Source: Gigaspora margarita (lineage: Eukaryota; Glomeromycota; Glomeromycetes; Diversisporales; Gigasporaceae). Taken from it: a stretch of 64,000 nucleotides of DNA. The position numbers were made by a program, and so were the translations under genes. Positions 35,343 through 46,892 of this stretch are shown piece after piece (the stretch's first letter is position 1; each line of letters starts with the position of its first letter). The notes under the pieces are model-generated. The model did no database searches. It saw only the letters and a program-made list of their open reading frames with translations, and was not told where the DNA came from. Location: positions 198,976-262,975 of the forward strand of contig WTPW01001004.1 of the NCBI GenBank assembly GCA_009809945.1, in the 5' to 3' direction.

Positions 35343-36123
35343 CCCTAAGAAAAGTGGTTACGGGTGTGGTACGGGTTGGGGTCGAGAATGCTCGAAATGG
35401 CATGGATCACATAGCACGCACAGGAACGTTTTACGGAATGGCACAGTAAAAATGGCACGGACATTACAGCAAAAGGTGGCACGTCATATCACGTTATATG
35501 AAATGCCGTTCAGATGACACGTATGGTACGTTACACACGTGTTGGCTCGTTATACGTGTTGGCTCGTTTAGTGGAGAGCGAAAGATCAGTAAATGTTTTT
35601 TTTTTTTAAAAAAAAAGAGCAATATCATGATTTCATTGATGAAACTTCCCTGTATGTCTTAACAAAAAAACTCACAAAATTTTACTTCATAGGCAGTTAG
35701 CTTGTTCATCATATATTGATTACTTATGTAAATTTTTGTTTTAATAGTTATTCCACATCATTATTGCGGCGGCACGTGAATTTACGTTCGTTACCCGTGC
35801 CAAATCCCGACTAGTAAACTGCTGCAAAACCCGTGCCATTTACGGTCCAATTGGCACGAGCATACCTTCTCACACGGTCCACGGAATCCGTACCAATTCG
35901 GTCAATACCCGTACAAATCCGGGGATCGGTTAAAGCCAGGTCTGTTTACATATTGATCTACACATTGCTTAAGTTCCATTCTTGATATCTATGTAGCCTG
36001 CTAACCTTAACTGCATCAAAAAAACTAACCCTAACGAACCTGGCTTTAACGGTCCCCAAAATCCGGATATTGTCCCGTGCCACAAAGACCCGTGCCGATC
36101 CGGTCCAATTTTCTTATAGGGTT
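35343..36123. mobile_element. GGCACG-word element, least decayed copy
   Basis: The ends CCCTAAGAAAAGTGG and, inverted, CCCTATAAGAAAATTGG. The arms carry repeated GGCACGG / CCCGTGCC words in opposite orientation on each side, i.e. subterminal short-word repeats. Two decayed relatives lie at 16790-17458 and 20283-20718; compared with them this copy keeps CG dinucleotides. A 135-bp MITE (35923-36057) is inserted near its right end. No coding sequence. Confidence 0.65.
35923..36057. mobile_element. 135-bp MITE with GGTTAAAGCCAGGT ends, 8-bp duplication
   Basis: The ends GGATCGGTTAAAGCCAGGT and, inverted, GGGGACCGTTAAAGCCAGGT. The target AAATCCGG is duplicated exactly (35915-35922, 36058-36065). 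The sister copy at 16790-17458 shows the site unfilled (ACAAATCTGGATCCTGACCC). The core CTTGATATCTATGTAGCC belongs to the family at 45719, 45934 and 60128. Confidence 0.8.
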
Positions 36124-36314
36124 GGTTAATTATTCGGGCCCCTGGTAAAATGAGCATATAAAAAAAAAATAATAATAAAAAAGATAAATTTCCTCTTATA
36201 ATAAAATTACTGTTGTACAAATGTTCTGTACATTTTTACTAATCATATTTTTTATGAGTATAAATTTTGATTTATTTCGAATCATAACTTATTTTAACGA
36301 TCAAAGAATATTAT

Positions 36315-36560
36315 TTAGGATAGAATGAAATTCAATTGGTTATATAATTTAGATAATGAAATTATTGGAAAACAACTTTTGGTTAAGTTACGAATATTTA
36401 TCCCTTTTGAAAAATTTATTGGTTATCAACCAAATTATGATGACTAGATCTGTGCGGTATGGGTATAAAATAGCTCTATTTAAAGTTTGTACAATACTGA
36501 TCTAGTTTTACATATAGGATAGTAAGGACGGTAGGGTTTTTATAAAATATATACCGTACA
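36315..36560 (+). repeat. Downstream member of the direct repeat bracketing Atg22
   Basis: Shares GGATAGAATGAAATTCAATT and CCAAATTATGATGACTAGATC with 30320-30790, in the same order. It is shorter by internal deletions. Confidence 0.5.
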
Positions 36561-37211
36561 GCGCTGCACATAGTACCCCCGCAGTAGTGTCACCCTTTTT
36601 TTGACAAGCCAATTTTCATAATTAATAGTGCAATCTTTTGATATGTCTAATATATAGATCAGAACGATTATTTGCATTATCCAATGTCTGGGGGATATTA
36701 TTCAATCTAGACCTTTCATGAAACATACCTTGGATACTATATGTTCTTATGTAATCTGATTTAGCGCTTAGAAGCAAAAAGTCATAGGACCTGTCTAGTG
36801 ATGTGCCATTTATATGATGTCCAAATTTTTTAGCGTACAGTACGTACAGTACGTACAGTACGTACAGTACGTATAGTACTTATATAGTAAAATTTCTTTA
36901 GTGGTTATATTTTAAATTTTTTTTTAATATTAGTCTATATTACAACTAATATAAGATTTAGTTCTATTTTAACAAATAAATATTTAGGCCGTTCGAAGTT
37001 AATTATCTGGTTAACATCACTTCCAGGACTCCCAGAANAGGGGGCAAATGAAACNAACATATAAAATGAACCAACTGTAGTAAATCTATTATAAACGAAT
37101 TGACTTCAAGTTAAATTTAGTCCAGAGATTTTAGTTGAGTTGCTAATTAGATCAGATAAATTTGATTCAATAAACATTATATTCCTCTTATAAAAGAGAG
37201 GAAAAAAAAAA

Positions 37212-37681
37212 NNNNNNNNNNNNNNNNNNNNNNNNNNNNNNNNNNNNNNNNNNNNNNNNNNNNNNNNNNNNNNNNNNNNNNNNNNNNNNNNNNNNNNNNN
37301 NNNNNNNNNNNNNNNNNNNNNNNNNNNNNNNNNNNNNNNNNNNNNNNNNNNNNNNNNNNNNNNNNNNNNNNNNNNNNNNNNNNNNNNNNNNNNNNNNNNN
37401 NNNNNNNNNNNNNNNNNNNNNNNNNNNNNNNNNNNNNNNNNNNNNNNNNNNNNNNNNNNNNNNNNNNNNNNNNNNNNNNNNNNNNNNNNNNNNNNNNNNN
37501 NNNNNNNNNNNNNNNNNNNNNNNNNNNNNNNNNNNNNNNNNNNNNNNNNNNNNNNNNNNNNNNNNNNNNNNNNNNNNNNNNNNNNNNNNNNNNNNNNNNN
37601 NNNNNNNNNNNNNNNNNNNNNNNNNNNNNNNNNNNNNNNNNNNNNNNNNNNNNNNNNNNNNNNNNNNNNNNNNNNNNNNNN
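37212..37681. other. Assembly gap (470 Ns)
   Basis: A run of N between the left end and the transposase 3' end of the hAT element. Single Ns also stand at 37038 and 37055, suggesting poor local assembly. Confidence 1.
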
Positions 37682-37927
37682 TATTAATAATTTTACTTCA
37701 AGATTATCAATTGTTTTAAATATATATTTGATTTTATTTAAAATTTATTTTAAATAATATTTATAACATTATATAAATATACATTTATAAAAGATAAATT
37801 TTATAATTTATATCAATATATAATCATATATATATTAAGAAAAAAAATACCTTAATATATTTAAGGAAAAATTCTTAATAATATATAATAATATACTTTT
37901 GCTAAATATATATAAATGTTTTATATT

Positions 37928-40524
37928 TTAGTTTGATTCATTACTACCCATATCTTCATCACTAATTATATTTTCATGTTCAATTTCATTAATTTGTTCA
38001 TTGTTATTTGTTTCTTCATTGTTGCTTATTTCTTCATCATTATAATATTCATCTTCATTATCAGTTTTATTCCAATCATCAAACATATTATCAGAACTTT
38101 CATTTTCATAACTATTTTGTTTTTCAATTTGTATTAATTTTAGTTTATGATTTGTAAAAACATAAACAAGTTTAAAAACTTTATCTGGTGTCAATCTATT
38201 TCTTTTAATATTATGTATAAAACTAAATGCAGACCAATTACGTTCTGAAGATGCTGAAGATGTTGGAATTGTAAGTATGTGTTGTGCAAATTTGCACAGT
38301 TTAGAAGCTGAAGTTTTAAAGTTTCCATTCCACCAAGTTATTGAATCAACTTTATTTACAGTCTTCCAAGCAAGTTGATTTTGAAAAGGTCCAGTTTGTG
38401 ATTTATATTGAAGTATTTGTGTGTAAATATCTTCTGCATCATCTAAATAATATTGCTCTAAAAAATCAGAAACAATTGACATTCCATCTTCTTCAAGATT
38501 ACAACCAACAAACTTAGGATCTAATAAATATGCAACTTCCATAATTGGATGGTACATTTTAGTCCATCTTTGAGATAAAATATCTAAAACATTATTGCAA
38601 ATCTCATCAGGAAATTGTTGAATACCTAAAAATTAAATAAAATTTAAATAAAATCTAATTATAATAATTTTTAAATATAATAATTAGTAGAAATCTAAAA
38701 TTTTAATATGCAATAACTGTATAGTAACAATACAGTTGCTATTAAGTTTAATAGTAACTAATACAATTACTATAATTATTTCAAATTAAAACATTTCAAG
38801 TTCTACAAAATATTTAATTAATAAATTACTTACATTCTAATGCTAATATTTTATCATACCATTCATAAAATTCTGATAATTTTGGTGTATCACTTTCAAA
38901 AAGAGAAATTCCTATTGCAAGTTGTTCTAATAAATTTAAAAGTGACTTAAGTTCATTCCAAAAATTTTCATCATAAATATATACTTTAATTTCATTATCT
39001 ATTTCAATAGAATTATTACTAAAAATTTCAGTAAAAGTAAGACTTAAAGCTAATTGATTTTTATATACAGAATCTAAACATTTTGCTGCTGAATACCAAC
39101 GGGTTTTAACAGGAAGTTTTAATGACTTATAATTAGAACCATATTTTTCTCTTTGATATTTTTTTAAAATAGCAGTTGGAATAATATGGTTATGAAAAAA
39201 AATAACAATTTTTTTTGCTTTTTCAAGAATAGTTTTAGCCCATTCAATCTTCATAATATCACCAATTAAAAGATTTATTCCATGAGCTAAACATCCAAAA
39301 AATATAATTAAAGGATACTTTTTTTCTAAAATTTTCCAGGCAGCTTTCATTACTGATGCATTATCAGTAATAATGGCTAAAACTTTTGTAATATCAATAG
39401 ACAATATTGCCTTTTCAATTTCATTAGCAATATTAATCACATTTTGTTGAATTTGCTCAGTAGGTTTTGCAGATATAAATACAGGAGTTGGGGTGGTAAA
39501 TATAATATTAGTCCAATGCTCATTATTCAAATTAGACCTAAATAAATTAATATAAAAGTTAACTTTTATTTAATAAATTTTTATAATTTAAAAAATAATA
39601 AAATTTAATTAATATTTAAATTAAAAATTATTTTATTAAAATTAAAATAATTAAATAATTTTTTAAATAGTAAATAAGCTTTATAATTTATTATTATCAT
39701 ATTATAATATATTTTTTAATAATTAATAATATAAATTTAAATACAATATAATATAAAACTAATTATAATTCTAATTTAATTTTAATTTTAATTTTTTCTA
39801 AACAATATATATGTACAATATTAATTATTTATTTTATATATTACAAAATATCTAATTTTATATAAGTAATAAATAATTAAATTCTATTAAATATAAAATC
39901 TTTAAATATTAAATAAAATCATTTAAAAATTTTATATAAATAAATTATTTTTATTAAATATACTTACCATCCATCTGTAATTATACAAATATTTTCTGCT
40001 TCATCTATATACTGTTGAACTTCAAGACTTGCTTTTTTATATATTTGGTTGAGTAATGTTGTTGAAAGTTTTTTTCGTTTAGGCAATTGGAATGATGGAC
40101 GTACTTTTTTAAAAAGTTTAATAATTGGTTCAAGCTCAGGAAAGGAAAGTGGGAGACCACATTGAAATATAGCTTCTGCAAAGCTAAATTCAAGTTCCTT
40201 TTGATCGCTAGTACTTAGTTGATCAAAAAATTGAGCAATATCACTATTTCGTTTATTTGATAATTTTGATGGTTGGCTAATTGATCATTTTTTTGTATAT
40301 CTAGAATTAGGGCCATTGATTCTAGGACGTTCAAAATCTTGCCCGAAATATTCTTGCAAGACAGAAATATTTACACTGGAACATACTTTAAAATGTTCTT
40401 CACATCGCACTACTGTACTTGCACATTCAAAAGAACAATAATCACATTTTGCTCTTTCTTGTGTATATCCATCTATAACTCCTAACTTTGTAAAATGGTT
40501 CCAAATTTTACTTGGTTTTGTCAT
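37928..40524 (-). pseudogene. hAT transposase, three exons, one in-frame TGA
   Basis: Exons on the minus strand: 40524-39968, 39537-38834, 38625-37928; both introns have GTAAGT donors and AG acceptors and the phases join to 652 codons. Residues 5-50 form a BED-type zinc finger (CDYC...EHFKVC). The catalytic D, D and E sit in ITDGW (D184), IITDNAS (D244) and the C-terminal dimerisation block SSASSERNWSAF (E548). AELYEWYD-like and YHPIMEVAYLLDPKF segments are typical of the RNase-H-like core of BED-hAT enzymes. The tail is highly acidic (N/E/D). The only defect is codon 80 (TGA, 40285-40287); the frame on both sides is intact, so it is one substitution or a sequencing error. If repaired in nature or read through, the enzyme would move its own ends and perhaps the related non-autonomous elements here. 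Confidence 0.85.
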
Positions 40525-41121
40525 TTAAGAAAAGTTTAATAACGGTTAAAAATATTTTATTATCTAAATTTATAATTATTATGCTATGCTGCATCTAAAG
40601 TAGTCACCTGTCTAAAGTAGATACTTTAGACATCTAACGTAGCACCTGAAATTAATGCATTCTGCTTAATCTTAGTAAGGCGCTACTTTATATATCTAAA
40701 GTAGCTACTTTAGATAGATCGCTACTTTAGATGCAATATGTACAAGTTTAATTTATCTAACAAGAAAGCTTCATCGGGAATTATATGTGTTGATCAATTA
40801 ACAAATTTGATTGGTCAATTGGCACATAAATATTTCTATCGACCCCTCTTAATAAATGATCGGCAAAAATTTTAGCGTACAGTACGTACAGTACGTACAG
40901 TACAGTACGTATAGTACTGTACGTGGCACATCACTAGACCTGTCCCTAATGAGTGCTGTTACTTATAAATCGAATGAGTTGACTCATATATAAATTTATA
41001 CAAAAAAATCATTTAAATAAAATTAAGTTAAAAAATATATATATAACTTTCTTTAAATTTTAAATATATATTCTTTAATATTTAATAATATTTATTTAAA
41101 GTTTTAGTCCTTAACTCCAAG

Positions 41122-44100
41122 TAGGGTCCGGAATGGGCCGGGTCGGGCCGGGCTTTCATAAACCCGACAAAAATATTTTTAAGCCCGACCCTGCCCAAAC
41201 TCCGCTTAGAACATCCAGATACGGGCCGGACCGGGCTATGGCGGGCTTTGAGTGGGTCCGATCCGGACTGTAGCCCGCATATACCCAAAACCTTAAATGG
41301 GCAATGGACTAGGAAAACCCGTCACTTTTTATCAATTTCGAGATTTTTGATTCAAATTAAAGTTCCGGTTTGTATCTATATGTATTTCACTTTTTACCCT
41401 ACGTTAATATAATAATTTATCGAGATATTTTAACTTGAATGTAAACCAATTTTTTAACGATTGTGTTCTAAAAATATATTTACAACCAAAGATTTACGAC
41501 TCAATTAAATTAGATTGGTCATTCAGTGTTTCATAATCACATGACATTGTTTATTCAGTAATTGATATCTAAAAATAAACAAAAAATTCAGGGGTAATCG
41601 CCATTTCTCAAAATGGAAAACCCCTTCAAAAGAATGAAGATGACAGTATGTGAAAATCAAAATAGTCGAATCAAGCAACCATTCTAACAGCTCTTTATGA
41701 TTAGTGTTAATAATCATTCTCATTAGAATTTTGCAGGAGGGTCACCAAAATTCCGGGTCGGATGCGTCAGATCTAGGTCGGCGTTTAGTCCTAGTTGTTA
41801 GCAGGTTCTATAGCAAAATTATCAGCTGGGCATTTTTTACTTAATGAATGGATATGATTTATTAGTAAAATCTTTTATGATCATGGGGCAAAATTGATCA
41901 ATTCCGATCCAGTCGACCATGATTCCGATGCACTCCGACGTATTTCGACCAGAATTTTGGGGACCTCCCTGTATGAGTTGTAGTAAAAATCATATTTAGG
42001 CCCCGTAATTAATCGGACCGGGCCCGGGCTAAGCCCGCTAAAATACCAAACCGGGTCGGACTTTATAAAAAAGTCCGCAAACCCCAAAAGAGCCCGTTAA
42101 CTAGTGTAATTGCAACTAATCGATTACGGATATCATGTGACCAAATAATCGATTAGTTTTTTAATTGTTTAGTTGTAAGTTGTATAGTTGATATTACAAA
42201 AATCTTGAAAAATCTTTAAAATTATAGTAATGATAACTTACAGATTTAGCAAAGCATTAGAAATTAAACCAATAATGTATTTTCACAAAAGCATTAAGAA
42301 TGTAGCATCGCTACAGATTTAACATATCATTACATATTGAACCAGATATAGGCAATAGACCAACTTAACTAACTAGTAATAAACAGGCGGTTTTTCATAG
42401 GGATGGAGCCTTATGTATTAGGGTCTGAATTTAAATACTGTAACTTATACTAGGAAAACGGATACCGTTTGTATCCGAAGCCAAGAATAAACTTCGGGAT
42501 GATCCGTGTTGATCTCTATAGCTGATTTGCTAATATGTGTACACGTGACTGGAATCCAACACCAAATCATTTGCTGTACTATAGAGTCCTCGCTACGCTT
42601 CGGACAATTATCAATATTTAGAAGCTTATTATAACGACATATATCAATTAAACATCGCCTTTTGATGAAAGTCTAATGTTTGATCAAATGTCTCACGAAT
42701 TATTAGCCATCCTAATCCAAACAATTAATGCTTATCCGAAATAACGCAACAATAAAGAGCCGATAGGATGATAATTTAACATAACCATAAGGAGCTTTTA
42801 GAATGGATATTTATCGCTAACTATAAAGAGCTGTTAGAATGAATATTTAATACTAATCATAGGAACTATTAGAATAATTATTTAACACTAATCATCAAAA
42901 GTTGTTAGAATGATTATTTAACGCTAACCATAATGAGAATGATTATTAACACTAATCATAAAGAGCTGTTAGAATGGTTGCTTGATTCATTTTGATTTTC
43001 ACATACACTCACATGACTGTCATCTTCATTCGATACTATTTTACATTTCGCTTATTCAACTTTAGGCTTTGGGTAAATGCGGGCTACAGTCCAGGTCGGG
43101 CCCACTCAAAGCCCGCCATAGCCGGCCCGGCCCATATCTGGATGTTCTAAGTGGGGTTTGGGCCCAGTCGGGCTTAAAAATATTTTTGGTCGGGTTTATG
43201 AAAGCCCGGCCCGACCGGACCCTAATTATGGTTAGCGTTAAATAATCATTCTAACAACTTTTGATGATTAGTGTTAAATAATCATTCTAATAGTTTCTAT
43301 GATTAGTATTAAATATTCATTCTAACAGCTCTTTATAGTTAGCGATAAATAACCATTCTAAAAGCTCCTTATGGTTATGTTAAATTATCATCCTATCAGC
43401 TCTTTATTGTTGCTTTATTTCGGATAAGCATTTAGTGTTTGGATTAGGATGGCTCATAATTCGTGAGAAATTTGATCAAACATTAGACTTTCATCAACAA
43501 AAGGCGATGTTTAATTGATATATGTCGTTATAATGAGCTTCTAAATATATATTTTCAAAATTCTCTATATCGAAGTTTAATATACTTTATAATATCTTAT
43601 AATTTATAATATAAAAATTGGACAGTACATGTATATAATAGGGTTTAGTTAATGGCAAATATCGCCGTTTTTATAACTTTATGAATTATTAAATCAAGTC
43701 TTTTATGCATACGTTTAAAAATGTGCACTTAAAATGTATTGTGTACTATACTTAAAAACTAACAAATTAGCGATTAAATTTTTATTGTAAATTATTTTAA
43801 TAATAATATAAGTTACAGTATTTAAATTCAAACCCTAATACATAAGGCTTCATCCTATGAAAAGCCGCCTGTTTATTACTAGTTAATTATGTTGAACTCA
43901 TACAGGGGAGTCCCCAAAATTCCAGGTCGGGATACGTCGGAGTGCATTGGAATCATGGTCGGCTGGATCAGAATTGATCAATTTTGCCCCAAGATCATAA
44001 AAAATTTTACTAATAAATCTAATCCATTCATTAAGTAAAAAATGCCCAGCTGATAATTTTGCTATAGAACCTGCTAACGAGTAGGGCTAAACGCCGACCT

Positions 44101-44583
44101 ATATCCGACATATCCGACCCGGAAATTTGGAGACAGCCCTGTAAAAATCATTAAGTTGGGCTATTGTCCTATGTCCGGTGTTAAATCTGAAAGCAATACT
44201 ATATTCTTATGCTTTTGTGAAATACATTATTTGGTTTAATTTCTAATGCTTTACTAAATCTGTAAGTTATCATTACTATAATTTTAAAGGGGTTTTAAGA
44301 TTTTTGTAATATCAACTATACAACTTACAACTAAACAATTACACAACTAATCGATTATTTGGTCACATGATATCCGTAATTGATTAGTTGCAACTATGCT
44401 AGTTAACAGACTCTTTTGGGTTTTGCGGGCTTTTTTATAAAGCCAACCTGGTTTAGTATTTTAGTGGCTTAGCCCAGGCCCAGTCCAATATAATTACGGG
44501 TCTAAAAATACAGGCCCGACCTGGAACTTTAGTAGTTCGGGCCAGGCTCAGGCCCAGGTAGCCCGGTCTGATTCCCGACTCTA
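41122..44583. mobile_element. hAT-like element with GC-rich GGGCCGG-word arms (3.5 kb)
   Basis: The ends TAGGGTCCGGAATGGG and, inverted, TAGAGTCGGGAATCAG. The target ACTCCAAG is duplicated exactly (41114-41121, 44584-44591), and the opposite arm of the host palindrome shows the unfilled site (45463-45478). The arms are runs of GGGCCGG / GGGTCGGG / GCCCGG words, the only strongly GC-rich DNA here. A third inverted copy of the left arm lies at 43075-43208, and several paired segments (41880/43990, 42365/43890, 42690/43450) show further nested palindromes. No transposase; frames across it are chance. Confidence 0.78.
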
Positions 44584-44862
44584 ACTCCAAGTAATTCAAA
44601 TCAATTCTTTACTATGTTCTTTAAGTCAAATGACTGACACACCCAAGCAATAATATGATTGGCTAAAATAATTTTCTAAAAATATGAAAGATGCTATGAA
44701 GTAAAGGCTTTTTGTGTCCTAAATGAAAGTTAAAAAGGATGTTCTTCTGATTCTAATGGTAGTTAACTCATTAAAATCGGCCTAGTGGATCCCAAGATAC
44801 TATGGATCAAAGAAGAGAACATAAGTATCAGTAAATTTACTGTTACACAAACTATTTATTTA

Positions 44863-45180
44863 TATATGTTTTGGAAAGTTTTTTAGCATACAATTTTACT
44901 AAGAAAATAATAAATCACATCTTTAAAAACTAGCATTTTTTTTGAGCCAAAGAACAAGTTCAATTAAGAGTCCAAAGTCAATTGTAATAATAAAATTCTG
45001 ATTTTTGTTTGATAACTTTAATATTTGTTTTCATGATATATGTTTTAAAACATTTTTTTAATGTAGTAAAATTTTTTACTAAGAAAATACTAAGATATGT
45101 CTTAAGAAACTAACTTTTTTGTGCCAAAGAACAACTTTACTTAAGACCCAAAGTTGATTCTAATAATAAAATTCTATGCA
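44863..45180 (+). repeat. Diverged ~175-bp tandem duplication
   Basis: ATATATGTTTTGGAAAG...ACTAAGAAAATA...GCCAAAGAACAAG...AATAATAAAATTCT occurs near 44863 and again near 45038. It lies in the loop of the host palindrome. Confidence 0.5.
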
Positions 45181-45718
45181 AATCATAATTTTTCACTTAG
45201 TAGCATTTTCTATAATGCTTTCTATGATAGTGAATTTGCTGATCTATATGTCTTCTTCTTTGACACTGGGCTGGTTTGATGATTTAGTACCATTAGAATC
45301 AAAAAATAAGCTTTACAACTTTTAACTAGGAGCCAAAGAAGGTCTACTTATTAGTTTTTAGAGTTAGGGTTAGAGTTAGGGTTAATAGTTATATTATTGC
45401 TTTAACTTTGCAGGGTTGTAAAGATAAAAGATACATTAACTTTAAAGGAAGATTCTCTTTGAATTACTTGGAGTTAAGAACTAAACCTTTAAAATAAAGA
45501 TTATTAAATACTAAAGAATATATATTTAAATTTAAAAAAAGATATATATTTTTTTAAATAAATTTAATTTAAATAATTTTTTTGCATAAATTTATATATA
45601 AAATTAGGTGAGTCAACTCATTTGATTTACAAGTAACAGCATTTGAAACCACTATAAAAGGACATTTCCTGTGACTGCAATTATTAACACTTGGTTCTAT
45701 ACTAAATTGCCTTTTTGA

Positions 45719-45863
45719 GGTTGGCTAAAGCAGAATTAATTCAATATATAATCTATATACTGTATAAATTACATTCTTGATATCTATTTAACCTTCTAAC
45801 AATAACTGCATCAAAAAGGTAGTCATAACTCTAACCAAATTTCATTTTGCTTTAGCTAATCCC
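45719..45863. mobile_element. 145-bp MITE, GGTTGGCTAAAGC ends
   Basis: The ends GGTTGGCTAAAGCAGAATT and, inverted, GGGATTAGCTAAAGCAAAAT, with flanks CTTTTTGA and TTTTTTGA (7 of 8). The core TTCTTGATATCTATTTAACC is the family signature. Confidence 0.65.
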
Positions 45864-45933
45864 TTTTTTGAAAAGGTTTGGTTGCATTGGTATTTAAAAT
45901 TGGAAATAGATTTTCATCAAGTTAACTTTTTGG

Positions 45934-46308
45934 AGGTTAGCTAAAGTGTAGTGAAATTTGGTTAGAATTATAGTTACCTTTTTGATGCATTTATTGTTAG
46001 AATGTTATATAGATATCAAAAATGTGATTTATGCAACATATTGATTATATGGGGGTGAGTTAGTAGAAAAGGAACAAACCATTTTTAGCAAAATTTTTTA
46101 ATTTTTAAATTTACAAATATTTAATCAAATTTGCTAAAAATTTTTTTATTTTAATCTTGAAATTATATAGGATTAAAATAAAAAAATTATTAATATAGTT
46201 GTTAAGATATTTAAGTTTAAAGTCAAGAAAACTTTTACTTAGAAAAAATTTGTCCCTTTTCTACTAACTCACCCCATATCTTGAATTAACTTCACTTTAG
46301 CTAACCCA
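45934..46308. mobile_element. Related MITE, AGGTTAGCTAAAG ends, interrupted by another MITE
   Basis: The ends AGGTTAGCTAAAGTGTAG and, inverted, TGGGTTAGCTAAAGTGAAG. Flanks CTTTTTGG and TTTTTTGG agree at 7 of 8. It carries the same core in reverse and the insertion 46050-46276. Confidence 0.62.
46050..46276. mobile_element. 227-bp MITE, TGGGGGTGAGTTAGTAG ends, TA target
   Basis: The ends TGGGGGTGAGTTAGTAGAAA and TTTCTACTAACTCACCCCA-type inverse, flanked by TA. It is nested in 45934-46308, so younger. Confidence 0.7.
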
Positions 46309-46892
46309 TTTTTTGGTAATTTTAGGTTTTACAAAATTTAACTGGCTGTATAAAAAGAACTCTATAATCTAGCTCAAGTGCGTGCCTACAAAAAGCACTG
46401 CAAAAAAGCTGAGCTAGCTATATTGCACTCAAAATATTTTTGCTTACAAATATCAGTTTATAAATATCATAATTATGAATAATAATCAAAATAGGAAAAG
46501 AATTTCTTGTAATTTATTTTTAATGCCCTAAAATGATGCTCTTAAGGGTAGGGTGAATATCAATTATTTTAACTAGTGATCATGTTACTAATTTTTTACA
46601 ATAACATTCAATTGAAATCAGGTGATAATTATATAATATTTATGTTGTATAACCTAGGCAAATTTTGATTATCCTAGGAAGAATTAATGATATATGTAAG
46701 TATATTTTTTTTAAATGTAACAACTATTTAAAATTGTATTATTAGACTTAGAAAGGTTTAATGTATATACTGTAAAAATTTTATAAAAAAATTGTATTTT
46801 TAAAAACTTTTATATATAACATATGTTCAATTTTTGCATAAATTTTTTTAAATGATATACATATATAGAAAATGATCTATATTCACTCTACC

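Larger units (their letters stand above)
36796..40936 (-). mobile_element. Complete hAT transposon with 9-bp subterminal repeats (4.1 kb)
   Basis: The ends TAGTGATGTGCCA and TGGCACATCACTA are exact inverted repeats of the hAT type. The target GACCTGTC is duplicated perfectly (36788-36795, 40937-40944). Just inside each end is an array of the 9-bp word ACGTACAGT: about four copies at 36836-36880, and about three plus variants at 40877-40920. Short subterminal words are where hAT transposases bind. The element encodes its own transposase on the minus strand. A 470-bp assembly gap lies inside, so the length is nominal. Confidence 0.9.
36768..45690. repeat. Host palindromic element carrying two hAT-type insertions
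   Basis: After removal of 36796-40944 and 41122-44591, the left arm (GTCATAGGACCTGTCC, GCTGTTACTTATAAATC, GAGTTGACTCA, TTAACTCCAAGTAATTCAAA) is the inverse of about 45430-45680 (GAATTACTTGGAGTTAAG, TGAGTCAACTCATTTGAT, AAGTAACAGC, GGACATTTCCTGTGAC). Outer limits are approximate. Residual loop sequence is 44592-45430. Confidence 0.6.

Noticed and set aside
35969..36220. 83-aa minus-strand frame
   Set aside because: Spans a MITE, its host arm and spacer; cannot be a single gene.
45355..45390. Telomere-like GTTAGGGTTAGAGTTAGGG
   Set aside because: Too short and irregular; probably drift of AT/G words in the host palindrome loop.
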